The notes under the pieces: model-generated
The model's database searches: none
What the model saw: the letters and a program-made list of their open reading frames with translations, nothing else
Told to the model about the DNA's origin: nothing
Made by a program: the position numbers and the translations under genes
Part shown: positions 10,140 through 21,059 of the stretch, piece after piece
How positions within the stretch are numbered: position 1 is the first letter of the stretch
Layout of the letters: each line of letters starts with the position of its first letter
Source of the DNA: Acanthosoma haemorrhoidale
Lineage: Eukaryota; Arthropoda; Insecta; Hemiptera; Acanthosomatidae
Length of the DNA stretch: 64,000 bases
Assembly: GCA_930367205.1 (NCBI GenBank)
Contig: CAKNEZ010000002.1
Span: 1,584,343 to 1,648,342, forward strand
Reading direction: 5' to 3'

Positions 10140-10290
10140 AAATCATGTCCAGAGCGTATGTGGCTCTCGCACTCTTCGTCAGCCGCCACTGGCTCGTATC
10201 CGGTGACGCGGCTGATGGAGGAGCGTGGGGGTGACAACAATGTGTACTTGGGAGGTCTCTGGGCTGTTTGTAAATACTTTATGAATGAGC
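10140..10290 (+). repeat. Repeat with short signal-peptide-like ORF
   Basis: The ATG at 10145 opens 29 codons beginning MSRAYVALALFV, a hydrophobic leader-like start, and ending GGAWG before TGA. The surrounding 150 bases match 53270-53452 in inverted orientation. There the second leader codon pair is followed by a stop and a block of about 44 bases is inserted after GGAWG. It could be the first exon of a small duplicated gene or simply part of a repeat family. Confidence 0.4.
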
Positions 10291-11429
10291 GAGTGAATAA
10301 ATATTATACATATGTTATGTATGAGAAGATTTATGGCCCAATAAAGGCAGATTTTAATTTTATCACAATAAAGAAGTTTTAACATATATTTTATTGCTGT
10401 TTTAATAGTATATACACTTTGATTATTTTAGGAACTTAAAGTGTCTAAATACCCCGAGTATTTGATGTATAAAATTAATAAGTAATTTTATTTATTATTT
10501 TTATATACATTTTATATATATTATAATTTATTCTCCGAATAGAGTAGGAAGGCATTTTGTCTAAAATTCTCGAGCTGCGAAAATAATCCATGATAATAAT
10601 TTTGGTTTATAAACATTCCAGATTGTCTTAGCTTTTTAATTCGTCATAGGCTCCATCTGTATCCAAATGAAAGATATGATTTTTTTTTTTCCTATATATA
10701 GAAGGTAACGGAAAATTTACAGCCACTTAACCAAACAATAAAGTGTAACCATATTAAAGCAGGAGTTGATATGGGTAAATTATTTGTGGGATATTAGTTT
10801 TGTGGAAGAAGGGGCTAGTAAAATTACGTCGCCGAACTTCTGTCCCTTGCAAATTACCGGCTGGGAAATTCAGAAAAAAAGTTCAAGAATGGGTGCCTGC
10901 ATTTTCCCAGAAAAACAACAAAAACCAAGATTGTGTACACAAAATATAATCGAGGAAAGATTATACAAAAAAAACTAAAATTATAAACTGGCAATACATA
11001 TGTAATGATCGTATATATAAACAAAAAAAAAATAATGTTAGCAACTGGGTTAGTAATCTAAAAATAAAATGAAAGAAACATAGATAACAAAAATATAAAT
11101 GTCTTTACGCTTAATATAAATAAAAATGAATTAATTTCTACATTTACTAAATATAACAGTGTCAATCACCAAAAGTCAATAGTCTTCTATTCTTGAAAGT
11201 AAAAGGATGGTGTGAGCTGAATCTGGAGATAACTGGTGTGTGTACTAGCAAAATAACCTCTTACCGGAGATCCCAAAGTGGAGAAGAAAAAATTCTTCTC
11301 GATGTTCACTCTCCAAACAATGGGGAGCGTGGGTGGGTGGTGGATATCCGGTGTACAGTCAGCGATGAAGAAGTAGTGTGAATGTGGGGTCAACATCAAT
11401 CAACAAATTTCCAAGCGTCCTTCTTCGTT
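10291..11429. other. No supported gene
   Basis: AT-rich DNA with short chance ORFs (10766-10978, 11193-11381) that show no recognisable motifs and no splice structure I can support. Confidence 0.5.
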
Positions 11430-11685
11430 CACAACTTTCAGGGAACTGAACCAGTAATTAGATGACGATCGGAGTTGATCCGCCATGCCAAAACAATTGC
11501 CGATCGCATTAGAGGTCACCTTATCACTTGCTTAGACGTAAACACCCTTAATTCTTAATTATGCATATCAATACAACAAAATATTACAATCTTGTTTTTT
11601 TTTTTCTTTTAACAAATAAAATAAAATTAATCGTTATAATTACGTGAGTGAAAAAAAATAATAAAAAAATAGTTGGGACCCAACA
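11430..11685 (-). repeat. Possible 3' LTR of the BEL/Pao element
   Basis: Starts TGTTGGGTCCCAAC on the minus strand just after a purine-rich tract (11696-11686). The left limit is a guess, since no second LTR exists in the window for comparison. Confidence 0.35.
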
Positions 11686-11924
11686 TACCGCCCACCAAAT
11701 TTGCGTAGAAAATTTCCAGGTAGATTAACACACTATGGAGGCAACAATGGAGCTAGGCACGAAACGGAACGGGTATACTCGTTTGTAGAGGTTTTCACCT
11801 TTACTACCCTGACAATCCCGTCTTGTCCAGGAAAAACTTCTTTAATGCACCCTACAGGCCAACTGAGGGGAAGTACATTAGGGTCAATAAGAAGCACAAG
11901 TGTGCCGATATTTACATTTGCCGA

Positions 11925-13259
11925 TTAAGTAGTCCATTTACTACGTTGTTGTAGGCAATGTAAGTAGTCCCGTCGCCATTGTTTCCAAATATTGCCTATG
12001 CAGCAATGAATGAGATTCCATCTCGAGATTGGATGGCACGATGGCTCGATTGACTCTGGTTCTGGCAGAGCAACTAGAGGGGCACCAATCAGGAAGTGAC
12101 CCGGCGTCAAGACATCCAAGTCTTCTGGTGACGATGACATAGGATGCATGGGTCGAGAATTCAAAATCGCTTCTATGCGATTTGCGATGGTGGAGAGTTC
12201 TTCAAATGTAAGGGGTTGGCAATCCATTACTCTCCTAAGGTGATACTTAAACGACTTCACACCAGCCTCCCACAAACCACCGAGATGAGGTGCGAATGGA
12301 GGGATAAAACTCCATTTCATTTCTCGATTGACGAAGTCGTTTTCGATGTCCTTTTTCAGGGAGTAGGTATTCCACCAGGAGTATAGCTCTTTTAAATGTC
12401 GTGTCGCTCCTACAAAATTTGTTCCATTATCGGAGAACATTCTGCTGGGTAGTCCTCGTCGTGCTATAAATCTGTCTAAACAGGCTAAGAAAGCTACTGT
12501 TGTCAATTGCGACACGATCTCAATGTGCAACGCCTTTGTGCTCATGCACACAAATAAGCAGGCATGCGCTTTGCCAAGGGCAGCCTTACGGCGAGAGGAT
12601 TCACGGATTGAGAATTGACCAACGAAATCAATCCCTACATTCATAAAGGGTCGGCCTTGCTCGAATCTTGACATTGGCAAATTTCCCATGTAAGGTGTGT
12701 AAGGTCTTACTTTTAGGCGATGGCATTTCAAACATCGGTGAATTCGAGTGCGTATCAGACGTCTTGCTGAAATAATCCAATAATGATGACGTAGTATTGA
12801 ATGGAGGAGCTGATGTCCAGCATGTAAATAAACAATATGGTAGTGGTCGACAAGTAGTTCCACAAAATGTGATTTAGAGGGTAACAACATGGGATGTTTA
12901 GCATCATAATTTATAGGGGCATTACTGAGGCGACCGCCCACCCTGTACACTCCACGAGAATCAATAAAAACGGATAATGATTTTAGCGATGTTATAAGAG
13001 AAGGTTTGGAGCTTACAGAGGGGAAATGATGTCTTTGAACTATTTTCACCAAGGTGTGAGTAGCTTGACGAAGTTCCTCTAAGCTTAATTGACCTTTTCT
13101 CTTGGTTGAATGAGGGCGAGAATTTACGATAAAGCGTTGGACATATGCAAGTACCCTAATTAATTTGGAATAGGATGAGAATTTGTCAATAACTTCAAAT
13201 AAAGACGATGCATTGGTTGTGGTAGCCAAGATAGTACAAACTGGTTTTGTCTCAGGCAA
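11925..13259 (-). CDS. BEL/Pao integrase
   Basis: A 444-codon open frame. The N-terminal part carries the BEL/Pao integrase zinc-binding region (HHYWIISARR ... CLKCHRLK). The catalytic core follows with D in VGIDFVGQF, D in FSDNGTNFVG and E in GGLWEAGVKS, the typical Pao glutamate context. The C-terminus has LTPGHFLIGAPL and WKQWRRDYLHCLQ, also Pao hallmarks. It is the end of the Pol polyprotein. The catalytic residues are intact, but upstream domains are in other frames or missing. Confidence 0.9.
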   Translation of the reverse strand: MPETKPVCTILATTTNASSLFEVIDKFSSYSKLIRVLAYVQRFIVNSRPHSTKRKGQLSLEELRQATHTLVKIVQRHHFPSVSSKPSLITSLKSLSVFIDSRGVYRVGGRLSNAPINYDAKHPMLLPSKSHFVELLVDHYHIVYLHAGHQLLHSILRHHYWIISARRLIRTRIHRCLKCHRLKVRPYTPYMGNLPMSRFEQGRPFMNVGIDFVGQFSIRESSRRKAALGKAHACLFVCMSTKALHIEIVSQLTTVAFLACLDRFIARRGLPSRMFSDNGTNFVGATRHLKELYSWWNTYSLKKDIENDFVNREMKWSFIPPFAPHLGGLWEAGVKSFKYHLRRVMDCQPLTFEELSTIANRIEAILNSRPMHPMSSSPEDLDVLTPGHFLIGAPLVALPEPESIEPSCHPISRWNLIHCCIGNIWKQWRRDYLHCLQQRSKWTT

Positions 13260-13301
13260 GTCTGAAAAATTCGATGATTTTGTTGGCTTAGTTAATGGCC
13301 A

Positions 13302-13945
13302 TTACGACAATGGTTTCTTCATCCAGTCAGGTCCCTTCCACCAAACTGAATGATTGACCAAGCCTGATGGAGAAGTTCCCCGAGACGCAATGTCGGCGGC
13401 ATTATCTTCTGAACGAATGTGATGCCAATTAGGGAGAAAAGAGTTATCTAAAATTTTCACTATTCGATTGGCCACGAATGTTTTCAGTTGATGGACAGGT
13501 GTATTTAACCACGATAAAACGGTGGAAGAATCAGACAACAAGAAAATAGAGGTTGGTTTCAATCGTTGTGTAATGAGTTGAACAGATCGCAAAAGGTTGA
13601 CAAGAAGTAGAGCAGCGCATAGTTCAAGCCTTGGAATTGAGAGGGTTTTTAATGGAGCTAATCGGGTTTTAGCGATCATCAGATGGGAGTCTACCCTTTC
13701 CAATTGATCCTGAGAACGAAGATAGAGAACTGCCGCATAACCTAAGGAAGATGCGTCAGCGAATCCCACAACAGACATCTATGCTGGGGAGTGTGGTTTA
13801 AGACCACGGGGAATCTTAATAGCTTCTAATTGCGCCAGATCTTTAAAGAGTATTTCCCAGGACTTGGAAATAGCAGGTGGAATTAGGTCATCCCAATCGA
13901 GTTTTAAGTTGAGAGGTTGCGTTTTAGAGGGTAAACGGACCATGT
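13302..13945 (-). pseudogene. BEL/Pao RNase H and preceding linker
   Basis: The frame from 13778 carries the Pao RNase H opening GFADASSLGYAAVLYLR and the later SDSSTVLSWL and HIRSEDNAADIASRGTSP motifs. Upstream to 13945, separated by a TAG stop, is the typical linker (LDWDDLIPP, IPRGLKPHSP). Before it comes an abrupt join to the protease frame. RT motifs are absent. Confidence 0.85.
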
Positions 13946-13946
13946 A

Positions 13947-14669
13947 TCAACCGGAGGGTGTTCGAGAGTGCGTCCTTTTAAAATGATCCTCACTTTTTAT
14001 ATCAAGTGGATTGCCTCTCGGAACATCATGTATTTCCTCGACTTCCCAAAAACGAGTCATCACCTGAGTTAACTCCTGAAGTTCAGATGAAGGTGTAGAA
14101 TTAGCGAGCAAGGTAGTGCTGCAGAGAAATGGATTTGCCGTTGTAATGGGTCCTAATAAAATCCAACCAAGTGTGGTTTTTATGGCATTGGGAAATCCAT
14201 GAGCTGATTTTACTACCTCTCCTTCCAAGATTTCACCAAATAGATCAGCACCAACAAGAAATTCTATGGGCCCTGGCTGATTGAACATTGGATCTGCAAG
14301 ATCTAAATGTTGATAATGTTGGACTACCGTATCCATGATGATTTCGCAGGGCATCTCGTTGCTAATACAATCAATCACAATTGCATATGTGTGATGCGCT
14401 GGCGATTCTACCTTAGTGGAAGAAATACTGCAATAAACTTGGTGCTTACAACCAGAAATAGGATGGCTCCCGAAACCAACCAAATTATGATCATTTGGAA
14501 TAAGTTGCAAACGTAATCGCCTCGCACATTGTGAGGTGATAAAGGAGCGTTGAGACCCACTATCAATTAGAGCTCGCACCAACTGGAAACAACCAAAGGA
14601 GTCTTTAATCTTTAATAGAGCCGTACCCAAAAGAACATTTATTCGTCCTGTCGAAGCCGACGACAACAC
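13947..14669 (-). pseudogene. BEL/Pao aspartic protease
   Basis: Peptidase A17-type retropepsin of BEL/Pao elements. ALIDSGSQRSFIT carries the active-site DSG, followed by LVGADLFGEIL and LGWILLGP, hallmarks of this family. The C-terminal part (FWEVEEIHD) is the start of the Pao pre-RT region. The frame ends in SRTPSG and a stop, where the remainder of the RT should begin. About 240 residues survive. Confidence 0.85.
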
Positions 14670-14707
14670 GGATGTTTGTACGGCTGGGGGGTTGGGACTA
14701 TTGGTTG

Positions 14708-15319
14708 TTATTTGTGAAGACTCGGAGTGTGTGGGTATATTGTGAGATTTCCTTGTAGAGTTTTCAGATGAATGAGTTCCCAGTGATGAGTGTACCCAGT
14801 GATGAGGCCATCTGCCTTCTCATTGCCTGCGATGCCTGTGTGTCCTGGCACCCAGTCGATTCTAACCTTATTGGCTAGCGAGAGTGTGTTTAAGTTGTTT
14901 TTACTCTCCTCAACCAAATAAGATCTGGTCGTATAGCTTCTCAGGGCGCCAATGGCTGCCTGGCTATCCGTGAAAATTGTGATCAGTCTGTTTCTTACAC
15001 CCTCCCCAATTAAGGTTTGGGTACAGACATTGATCGCCATCACTTCGGCCTGAAAGACCGAGGTGTGTCTACCTAAAGGAATAGAAATCCCAGAATCTGG
15101 TTTATCTTTCCTCCATATGCCGGCCCCTGATCCGTTTTCTGTTAGTGGGCCGTCTGTATAGCAATTAATCCCATTACACAGTTTATGTGGTTTGGTCTTT
15201 GTGTTTTCCGCACAGTATAAAACGTCTGTGTGTTTCTTAACTTGTAGGTCAGAGTGCATTGACAGCACTTCGTCCTCATCAATTCTTCTGAACAAGTTCC
15301 CATGTCCCATGTGAGTCAT
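14708..15319 (-). pseudogene. RNase H domain of a non-LTR retrotransposon
   Basis: A type I RNase H domain with YTDGP, the glutamate context QAEVMAI, the aspartate in FTDSQAAIGAL and the late motif WVPGHTGIAGNEKAD. This arrangement is typical of non-LTR elements whose ORF2 ends in RNase H (I/Jockey superfamily types). The chain reads through to an unrelated tail at 14708, where the BEL element begins, so the 3' end was cut off. No reverse transcriptase accompanies it. Confidence 0.8.
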
Positions 15320-16560
15320 GACTTGTCATGACATAATAATATATTTGTCTTTATTTCCTGGGATGATATTGAATTTTTTTACGAGTTGTCGTTAAAAAAC
15401 AGAAATGTGAAATTACGTCTGAGCTGGGACGAGGCAGCTCATATTTCAGTGAAAAATAAAATGTTTGTTTAAAACATTTAATTGTCAGTTATAAATGCGG
15501 TCCAAAGAAAAAAAAATACTAGATTTGATCAATTAGTATCAAGTAGCACCCCTTCATTTATTATCTTTCTAAGAGCCCTTTGCCATCGCATATCACTGAA
15601 TATTGTTTCAACACATTTTATGTCCTTAATTTCGAATGTGCATGCATTTAAAAAATACTGTTTAGTCCGTAATCAGCGTAAACAAATTTCAAATGATAAA
15701 AAATAGAAAAAAAAACTTATAAAAAGCTAGATAGTCAAAACCTAGCACATTCCAGGGTGGTGATATCCAGTTTCCTGGTCAGTAGGACTTCCTGGATAAA
15801 AATCAGAAGCGAAACTGTGGTGCGCGATTTTGCATACTGAAACACACTCACAGACTAATAAGACCATATATCTCTGTTATCAGAGAGAGAGAGAGAGGCC
15901 TAAACATCCTTTTAACAGCAGACCTGGGTCAGAGAGAGGATAATCCAGGCCATTGCTCGTGGAATTTGTGCCTGGGCCTCTACTTGGCGAAGCACGTGCG
16001 AAAGCGGAAGTGTGAAAAGACATTTTTATTTTTCGACAGTTGGGGGGATCACTCTATTTTTGGAGAGGAAGAGGGGAATATATGGGCAAATCGATTCTTG
16101 GGAGAGGAGTGAGAAGTTGGAAGAAAGGCATAGCCCTTGGTCGAAGCCCTGAAAGCGTAATTCGCCAGGCCTCCTTCGATAGGCTTGAACAAGACATCCT
16201 TGCTTAAAATTATTATTATTATTTAGTTGTAGTCATCAATTGGTTTATTTCATCTAAATAAATCAGTGGTTTTATCTTCAATTTCTAATATCCAACTTCC
16301 TTCCATTAATAAACACGAAATTAATCATTGAAAATGATATTTTTTTTTTTCCTTACCTCTCTAATTATAAGATTAAGGATGAGGGGAAAATAAGGGGATA
16401 TTTGGGTAGAGCGGATCCTTGTACTAGGAGTACCTGCATGAAGGTGGTGTGAGGGAATTAAGGAGAGTGGGAAGCCTCGGTAGAGGTTGATAGTTGCGGT
16501 ACAGTGGTGAGAGTCCACTGGTGGCTCTAGGCATGTAGTGCAGTCTTATTTAGTCGGATA
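15320..16560. other. No supported gene; short GA microsatellite
   Basis: AT-rich DNA with a GA repeat (15884-15897). Short ORFs such as 15482-15706 show no recognisable domain. Confidence 0.5.
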
Positions 16561-16577
16561 GCAGTGTTGGGTGCCCG

Positions 16578-16935
16578 TTAGAGGCTTATTGTTGGTGGGC
16601 CAAGCGCCGTGATGTCCAAAATTTGGTCTGCTTTACCAGATCTTGAGAGTTGCCATCTTGCCGGTAGTGGTAGGGGTGTCATGTCTCGGAATAGAGGGTT
16701 TTGGCTATGTTTCATCGAGTCAAAGAACTTTATGTGTTTTCTTTGGATGGCTTCGGTGATGGTGGGGACTTCGAACTTTTCGTGGATGTCGGGAGCCTTC
16801 ATATCACGAAAAGGGGTATGACATAGTGCCGTGCGCAGGATGTTGTTCTTGAAGCTCTGGATTCTAGTTATGGCGCTAGTGTGTACGAATCGGAAGTAGA
16901 GCTGGCCTGAGGACGCTCTTATATATTAACAATTT
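16578..16935 (-). pseudogene. C-terminus of a Jockey-like ORF2
   Basis: Minus-strand reading contains ITRIQSFKNNILRTALCH followed by APDIHEKFEVPTITEAI, the conserved segment after the reverse transcriptase of Jockey-type elements (alpha-helical end of ORF2). The frame ends with a stop at 16578. RT and endonuclease are missing. Only about 115 residues remain. Confidence 0.7.
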
Positions 16936-17578
16936 CAGCCGAAGGGATATAGCCGGGCTTGTGTGGAAATCAATTAATTTAGGCACAGAAACCATATACA
17001 AATTTGTCTTTTTAGCTTTACCGAGAATACAATGCGCACAGTTTGCTAAAGTAGTAAAAAATAAACATATTTACCAAGAATAAAAAATATAAAACGAAAT
17101 ATTGTAAGAAAAAGCAATATGAAGATAATTCACGGGTTAGAGGGAAATCAGTATTTTTTTTTTCAAATTTTTTCATGAAAATAACATACTATATTGTTTA
17201 AATTAAAGTACATAAGTCACAAAATTAAACCTAATTAGTATTAAGTACATAAAATAAAAGAGAGGAAGGTTTTAACTCACACCGCATAAGGAGCTAGACA
17301 ATTCTTCTCCAAACCGTAATTATATCGTTTTTCCACTGACTAGGTGTTTAGCTTTTCTTCTGAACAGTACACACTATTAGATTCCTCTTTCTGAGAGCTA
17401 CAATATCCCACCAAAAACACAAAATAGACTTATATTGTATTTTCATGTGACCCCTTTATATGTGTAAAAAAAAAAAAGTATAATTTAACTAATAAAAAAA
17501 AAAGGTTGAGGCTTTTGATTCCAATTTGAAATAACAAATAAATTAATAAGGACTTTTTTTCAGGTTTACGGCTATGGG
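16936..17578. other. AT-rich DNA, no gene seen
   Basis: Contains several homopolymer runs. No ORF of note, repeat border or RNA gene was recognised. Confidence 0.45.
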
Positions 17579-18025
17579 GTGAGAAAAGAACTCGACGAAG
17601 AGGACGCGGTCGGAAATGTTTCTTCTGATCATACTCAAGAGGTACGGCACAGGTCTTTCAACTGGACCAGTTTTTGGCAGCTGTTTAAGCAAAAAAACGC
17701 AGGAGGATACCTTGTAAGTTTGGGAAGAGTTCTTCAGACCTGGAAAGATATATCTGGAAGCGGCTGCCGTGACCAGTTTTGGAGAGGGGCATTAGCCAAA
17801 GCGGCCCCTCTCAGGGTGACAGATAGCGAGCACGCTTCCTCTGCCCACGTACTATCTGCTCTTCTATTTGTCGCCGAGCCCGTCCGTCCATCCGCAGGTC
17901 CGAGGGATAGCTGTAAGAATCACCCTTACGATCCAAAATGCATTACATCCACTAATCCTTTTGAATATCTCAAACATATTCACTTTTCATTCATTCAACG
18001 AGAATGTCAGCAGGAAAAAAATTAA
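17579..18025 (+). CDS. Unrecognised ORF, possible exon
   Basis: A 148-codon frame without a proper ATG at its start. It is preceded by a polypyrimidine stretch and CAG (17560-17563), so it could begin at a splice acceptor. The translation contains FNWTSFWQLFKQKNAGGYLV and a proline-rich tail (EPVRPSAGP). I recognise no domain, and the codon pattern is not convincing. Chance openness is possible. Confidence 0.25.
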   Translation: MRKELDEEDAVGNVSSDHTQEVRHRSFNWTSFWQLFKQKNAGGYLVSLGRVLQTWKDISGSGCRDQFWRGALAKAAPLRVTDSEHASSAHVLSALLFVAEPVRPSAGPRDSCKNHPYDPKCITSTNPFEYLKHIHFSFIQRECQQEKN

Positions 18026-18089
18026 TTCAAAAAGTCTTTTAAGACGAATTGAGTGCGAGGAAGCAGTACAGAAATTTGTTTCATAGATA

Positions 18090-19186
18090 GGCAAAAGGAG
18101 TTCTGCATCGAAATACGACTTCAATATTGACCACAACAATCTTCAAGACTCGGTTAGGTCATTATTCAGTTGTCGATGATGACTGGGTGTAGTTCTTAGG
18201 GGAAGATTTTATGGCGTTATTTCTCCGTTTCAATTACGAACTTAGGGCTTGACGTAAGTTCTATCTTTCTTTTGACTTCGGATGAAGAGTGGGCAAGACA
18301 CTGCTACGTTTGAAAGATTTGCATTTAAGTTAAGACTGATACTGCGTTTCGATACAATACTTTATGTGATCTACAACTGTATTTGAATACAAAAAACTGT
18401 AAGGCAATATATAAAGGATGTATCTTTTCTAAGGAAACATTTATGCATTATATATTTACAATTAAAATAATGTACCTGACTTACCTCAAACGCCACGCTG
18501 TTACGCTCTAATGGAATAATTAGAATATTTGAATAGTATGGATGACATCTAACTATTCAACTACTGACCGATTTGATTAATCTATCAAATCATGAGGACA
18601 TTGCATTCGCACATCTTTGGTTCATTTATACTTACCTTAATAAATTAACGTAGTGATCAAAATGGAACTACTGTATATATACTATATTACTAATGTTTTA
18701 CTGAATGAATATGAACTTAGATTGAATATAAACGATATGAAGATTACAGGGAACTTACTAGCTTAACTATAAAACTCTTGCTGAAATACATCTGTCGGGT
18801 CGTCACGAGGGGGTGCCGAGTTACCCTGGATCGTACAATCGTACAATCGTTTCATGACGGTCTTACTATCTGACTCCATATCTGATAGGCATGTGCCCCG
18901 ACAATGCACTGTGTTCAGGAGAAGAGGAACAGGGTAGGTTTGTAGGTAGTTTATGTGGTCTTGGAATGACTAAGAATTCAGTCTCGGTGTCTAAGGGTAG
19001 GCGAAAACCGTCTGGATCCCAAAGGCGAGTGTGAATCGGAGAGAAGCAGACTGGATTGCTGTGGGAGACGCTACATGGTAAGTTTGTAGGGCCACGGCAA
19101 CCGTCGTCCGCGAGGGAGAAGTCTTTCCCAAGGAGGTGCTAGTTTTAACGAGACGAAGGCCGAGAATCCCTTTAGCTAACTGGGTA
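18090..19186. other. No supported gene
   Basis: AT-rich sequence, then from about 18780 a more GC-balanced block with the duplicated motif TCGTACAAT. Nothing assignable. Confidence 0.4.
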
Positions 19187-19638
19187 CAAGTCTGGACACC
19201 GAGTCAGTACCAGTGCAGCAAAGTCCAGCTGAACAACCGACTGATCATCAGCAGATTAAACCAGGGACCAGTACGTCAAAGGCCTCCACTCTCTGTTGAA
19301 TCTGGGGGTGACCTCAGCGCAATCGAACTGCTCTTCGCCGTCTAATTGATGAGCTGTAATGTCTAATTAATGAGATTTAATGTCTTATTAAGAAAAAAAA
19401 AAAATGTTTCTTGTTTTGTTTTTGTATAATTTATTTTAATAGAGGGGGAAAGATGTGGGATATTGAAAGATAAATTGTGTTGTGTTTTCCAACCTGAGGG
19501 ATAACAGTGTTGGATCCTCTACGTTTTGTTATTATTATTAATTAAGAATGTTGTTTATGAACATGTACCTTGTGTATAAAAGTAAAATAAACGTGTGTTA
19601 TTAATTCAACAAATGTTTCATTGTGCCGAAATCCTTTA
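19187..19638 (+). mobile_element. 5'-truncated relative of gypsy-2 with LTR
   Basis: 19187-19340 matches the last part of the gypsy-2 pol frame (from the CACCGAGTCAGTACC block onward) with small deletions. The short untranslated region, polypurine tract and one LTR (19454-19638) follow. The LTR is 185 bp and differs from the gypsy-2 LTRs at about three positions. The rest of the element is absent, so it is an older copy or deletion remnant of the same family. Confidence 0.9.
19454..19638 (+). repeat. gypsy-2 family LTR
   Basis: TGTGGGATATTGAAAG at the start and GAAATCCTTTA at the end. It carries the same TATAAAAG and AATAAA as gypsy-2. Substitutions relative to gypsy-2 are in GAGAG to GAAAG, GTTGTCC to GTTTTCC and TTATGATT to TTATTATT. 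Confidence 0.9.
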
Positions 19639-20254
19639 CAATCATTCGAGATCATAGTTGGATTAGGAATAATGATTCATAAATAAATTTACAGCAAGAG
19701 TCACTATTTAGTTCGGCGGCAAAGCAATATTAAAAATAATTTAATGAACGGATCTAAGCAGATTCCTAACGGATAACATATACCCAATATTTTTCTTATG
19801 TGTAACTCCAAAAATAAAAACTCTTATAAAAAATTGTCATTATAAATAGTAGCAAATAAGATAAGGGAAATCTCAAAAATATAATAAATAATACGTTTTG
19901 GAGCGGTTACTAAATAGCTTGGGAGATAGCTCGGTCGAAGTTGAAGGGTGGATACCGGGAATGAAGCTACACTAGCGCCACCTGTGTAATCATTAGCAAA
20001 CCTGTGGGATCGAGAGAAATGCAGAGTTATATGCACTTGTACGGGTAGGGAAATGTTTTCGGTGCGTTTAAACTATTTATACTCGATAATATATTGTGTA
20101 GTAAGATAAATGTAAAAATGTTTTTTTAACACAGCATCTGGTGGATCGCATGACGGCTATTCATCTTCGACGAATCCAGTTCAATCTCGCAAGTGCGGTT
20201 AGGTTTGACTTGACAACTATCGGATTTTCCCAAATTATAGCATACTTACCTGGC
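19639..20254 (+). repeat. Direct repeat unit A (upstream region and first 13 nt of U1)
   Basis: Matches 22015-22580 in the same orientation, starting CAATCATTCGAGATCATAG and ending 13 nt into U1. The left border coincides exactly with the end of the LTR at 19638; the right border in the second copy is inside U1. Copies differ by scattered substitutions and one deletion of about 40 bases in the second. Confidence 0.85.
20133..20241 (+). promoter_or_regulatory. U1 promoter (PSE region)
   Basis: Conserved among the three U1 loci of the window. It includes GACGGCTATTCATCTTCGAC, CCAGTTCAATCTCGCAAGTG and TTGACTTGACAACTATCGGA directly upstream of U1. No TATA box sits at the usual place, consistent with a polymerase II snRNA promoter driven by a PSE. 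Confidence 0.6.
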
Positions 20255-20402
20255 GTGGGGGCCTACCGTGAACAACAAGGCGGTTCCCCCATGGTGAGGC
20301 TTTTCCATTGTACTTTGGTTGAGCTGACCCCTGCGAATACCACAAATGCGGGTATCTCGGGCGCGTAATTTGTGTTAGTCGGGACTGCGTTCGCGCTTTC
20401 CC
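20242..20402 (+). ncRNA. U1: U1 snRNA, intact-looking gene
   Basis: Starts ATACTTACCTGG, the canonical 5' splice-site recognition end, and runs about 161 nt, close to the usual 164. Stem-loop I/II sequence (GTGAGGCTTTTCCATTG), the CTGACCCCTGCGA block, the Sm-binding site TAATTTGTG and the terminal GACTGCGTTCGCGCTTTCCC hairpin are all in order. It is the best candidate for a functional U1 here. The RNA base-pairs with pre-mRNA 5' splice sites in the U1 snRNP. Confidence 0.93.
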
Positions 20403-20922
20403 ATTATTATTTCACCACAAACAATTAATATAGTAGAAGGTATACAGGGGAGACCTACCTCTACTGTAGACCTACCTGTAGGGTCTTGTTCCGGACGTAC
20501 GCTTCCCTAAGTTTGTACTTAGTGCAAGATTTTCACACCCCCACTACTGGTTTGTTGACATACAGACAGATAATCAAGCATCACCACCGTCTGTCTTATA
20601 AAAAATACAACAGCGTCAGACTCCGTCCCGTCATCGTCGTCTTACCTCTTTCTCTCACTCTCTACCTACTTACTACTACTCTACTACCCCCTCCCTACCT
20701 GATGAACTAACTGACTTACTGACATTGATGACGAGATTCATATTTTTTTCCTTCCCCCCCCCTCTCCGAGGCAGAGAAAATCATCCACAATGAGATGATC
20801 ATTGTATCTCATCATCTCAATACTAGGTTGTCATACCTAGCCCAACGTTTCCGTGAAAATTGATTGATTGATTGAATGATCAATGTTTTTGGTACAATGA
20901 GGAAAATTAAAAATCGAATAGT
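20403..20922 (+). other. U1 3' flank with conserved downstream block
   Basis: This downstream stretch matches 1-510 on the other strand. In both copies a 73-74 codon frame is open at the corresponding place (20486-20710; 418-197 on minus) with the shared core TYRQIIKHHHRLS. I see no start context or domain that proves it is coding. The conservation may only reflect the shared duplication. Confidence 0.4.
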
Positions 20923-21059
20923 TTAGTTTTTTTCTGGGCTCTACTTTAATTAAATATTTGGATAATTATGTCTAGAAGAGACTAAATATATAAAAATTGG
21001 AAGAGGAGCTCACCGCGTATCGTATAGATAGATATAACATTGGACAGAGCATCGGCATG

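Larger units (their letters stand above)
11430..14690 (-). mobile_element. BEL/Pao retrotransposon, internally deleted
   Basis: Minus-strand order is protease, a short remnant of the pre-RT region, RNase H, integrase and a possible 3' LTR. Gag and nearly the whole RT core are absent: the protease frame ends at 13947 in a motif that normally leads into the RT, and about 30 bases later the sequence is already in the RT/RNase H linker. On the minus strand the 3' side shows GGTGGGCGGTA followed by TGTTGGGTCC at 11685, a likely polypurine tract and LTR start. The far LTR border is unknown. Confidence 0.85.

Noticed and set aside
10766..10978. 70-codon ORF as a gene
   Set aside because: Lysine-rich from A-runs, no motif, no splice or start context.
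15884..15897. GA repeat as a regulatory element
   Set aside because: A short dinucleotide microsatellite with no nearby promoter evidence.
17579..18086. Strong new gene candidate
   Set aside because: No ATG at the start, no recognised domain, and two overlapping frames equally open; kept only as a low-confidence entry.
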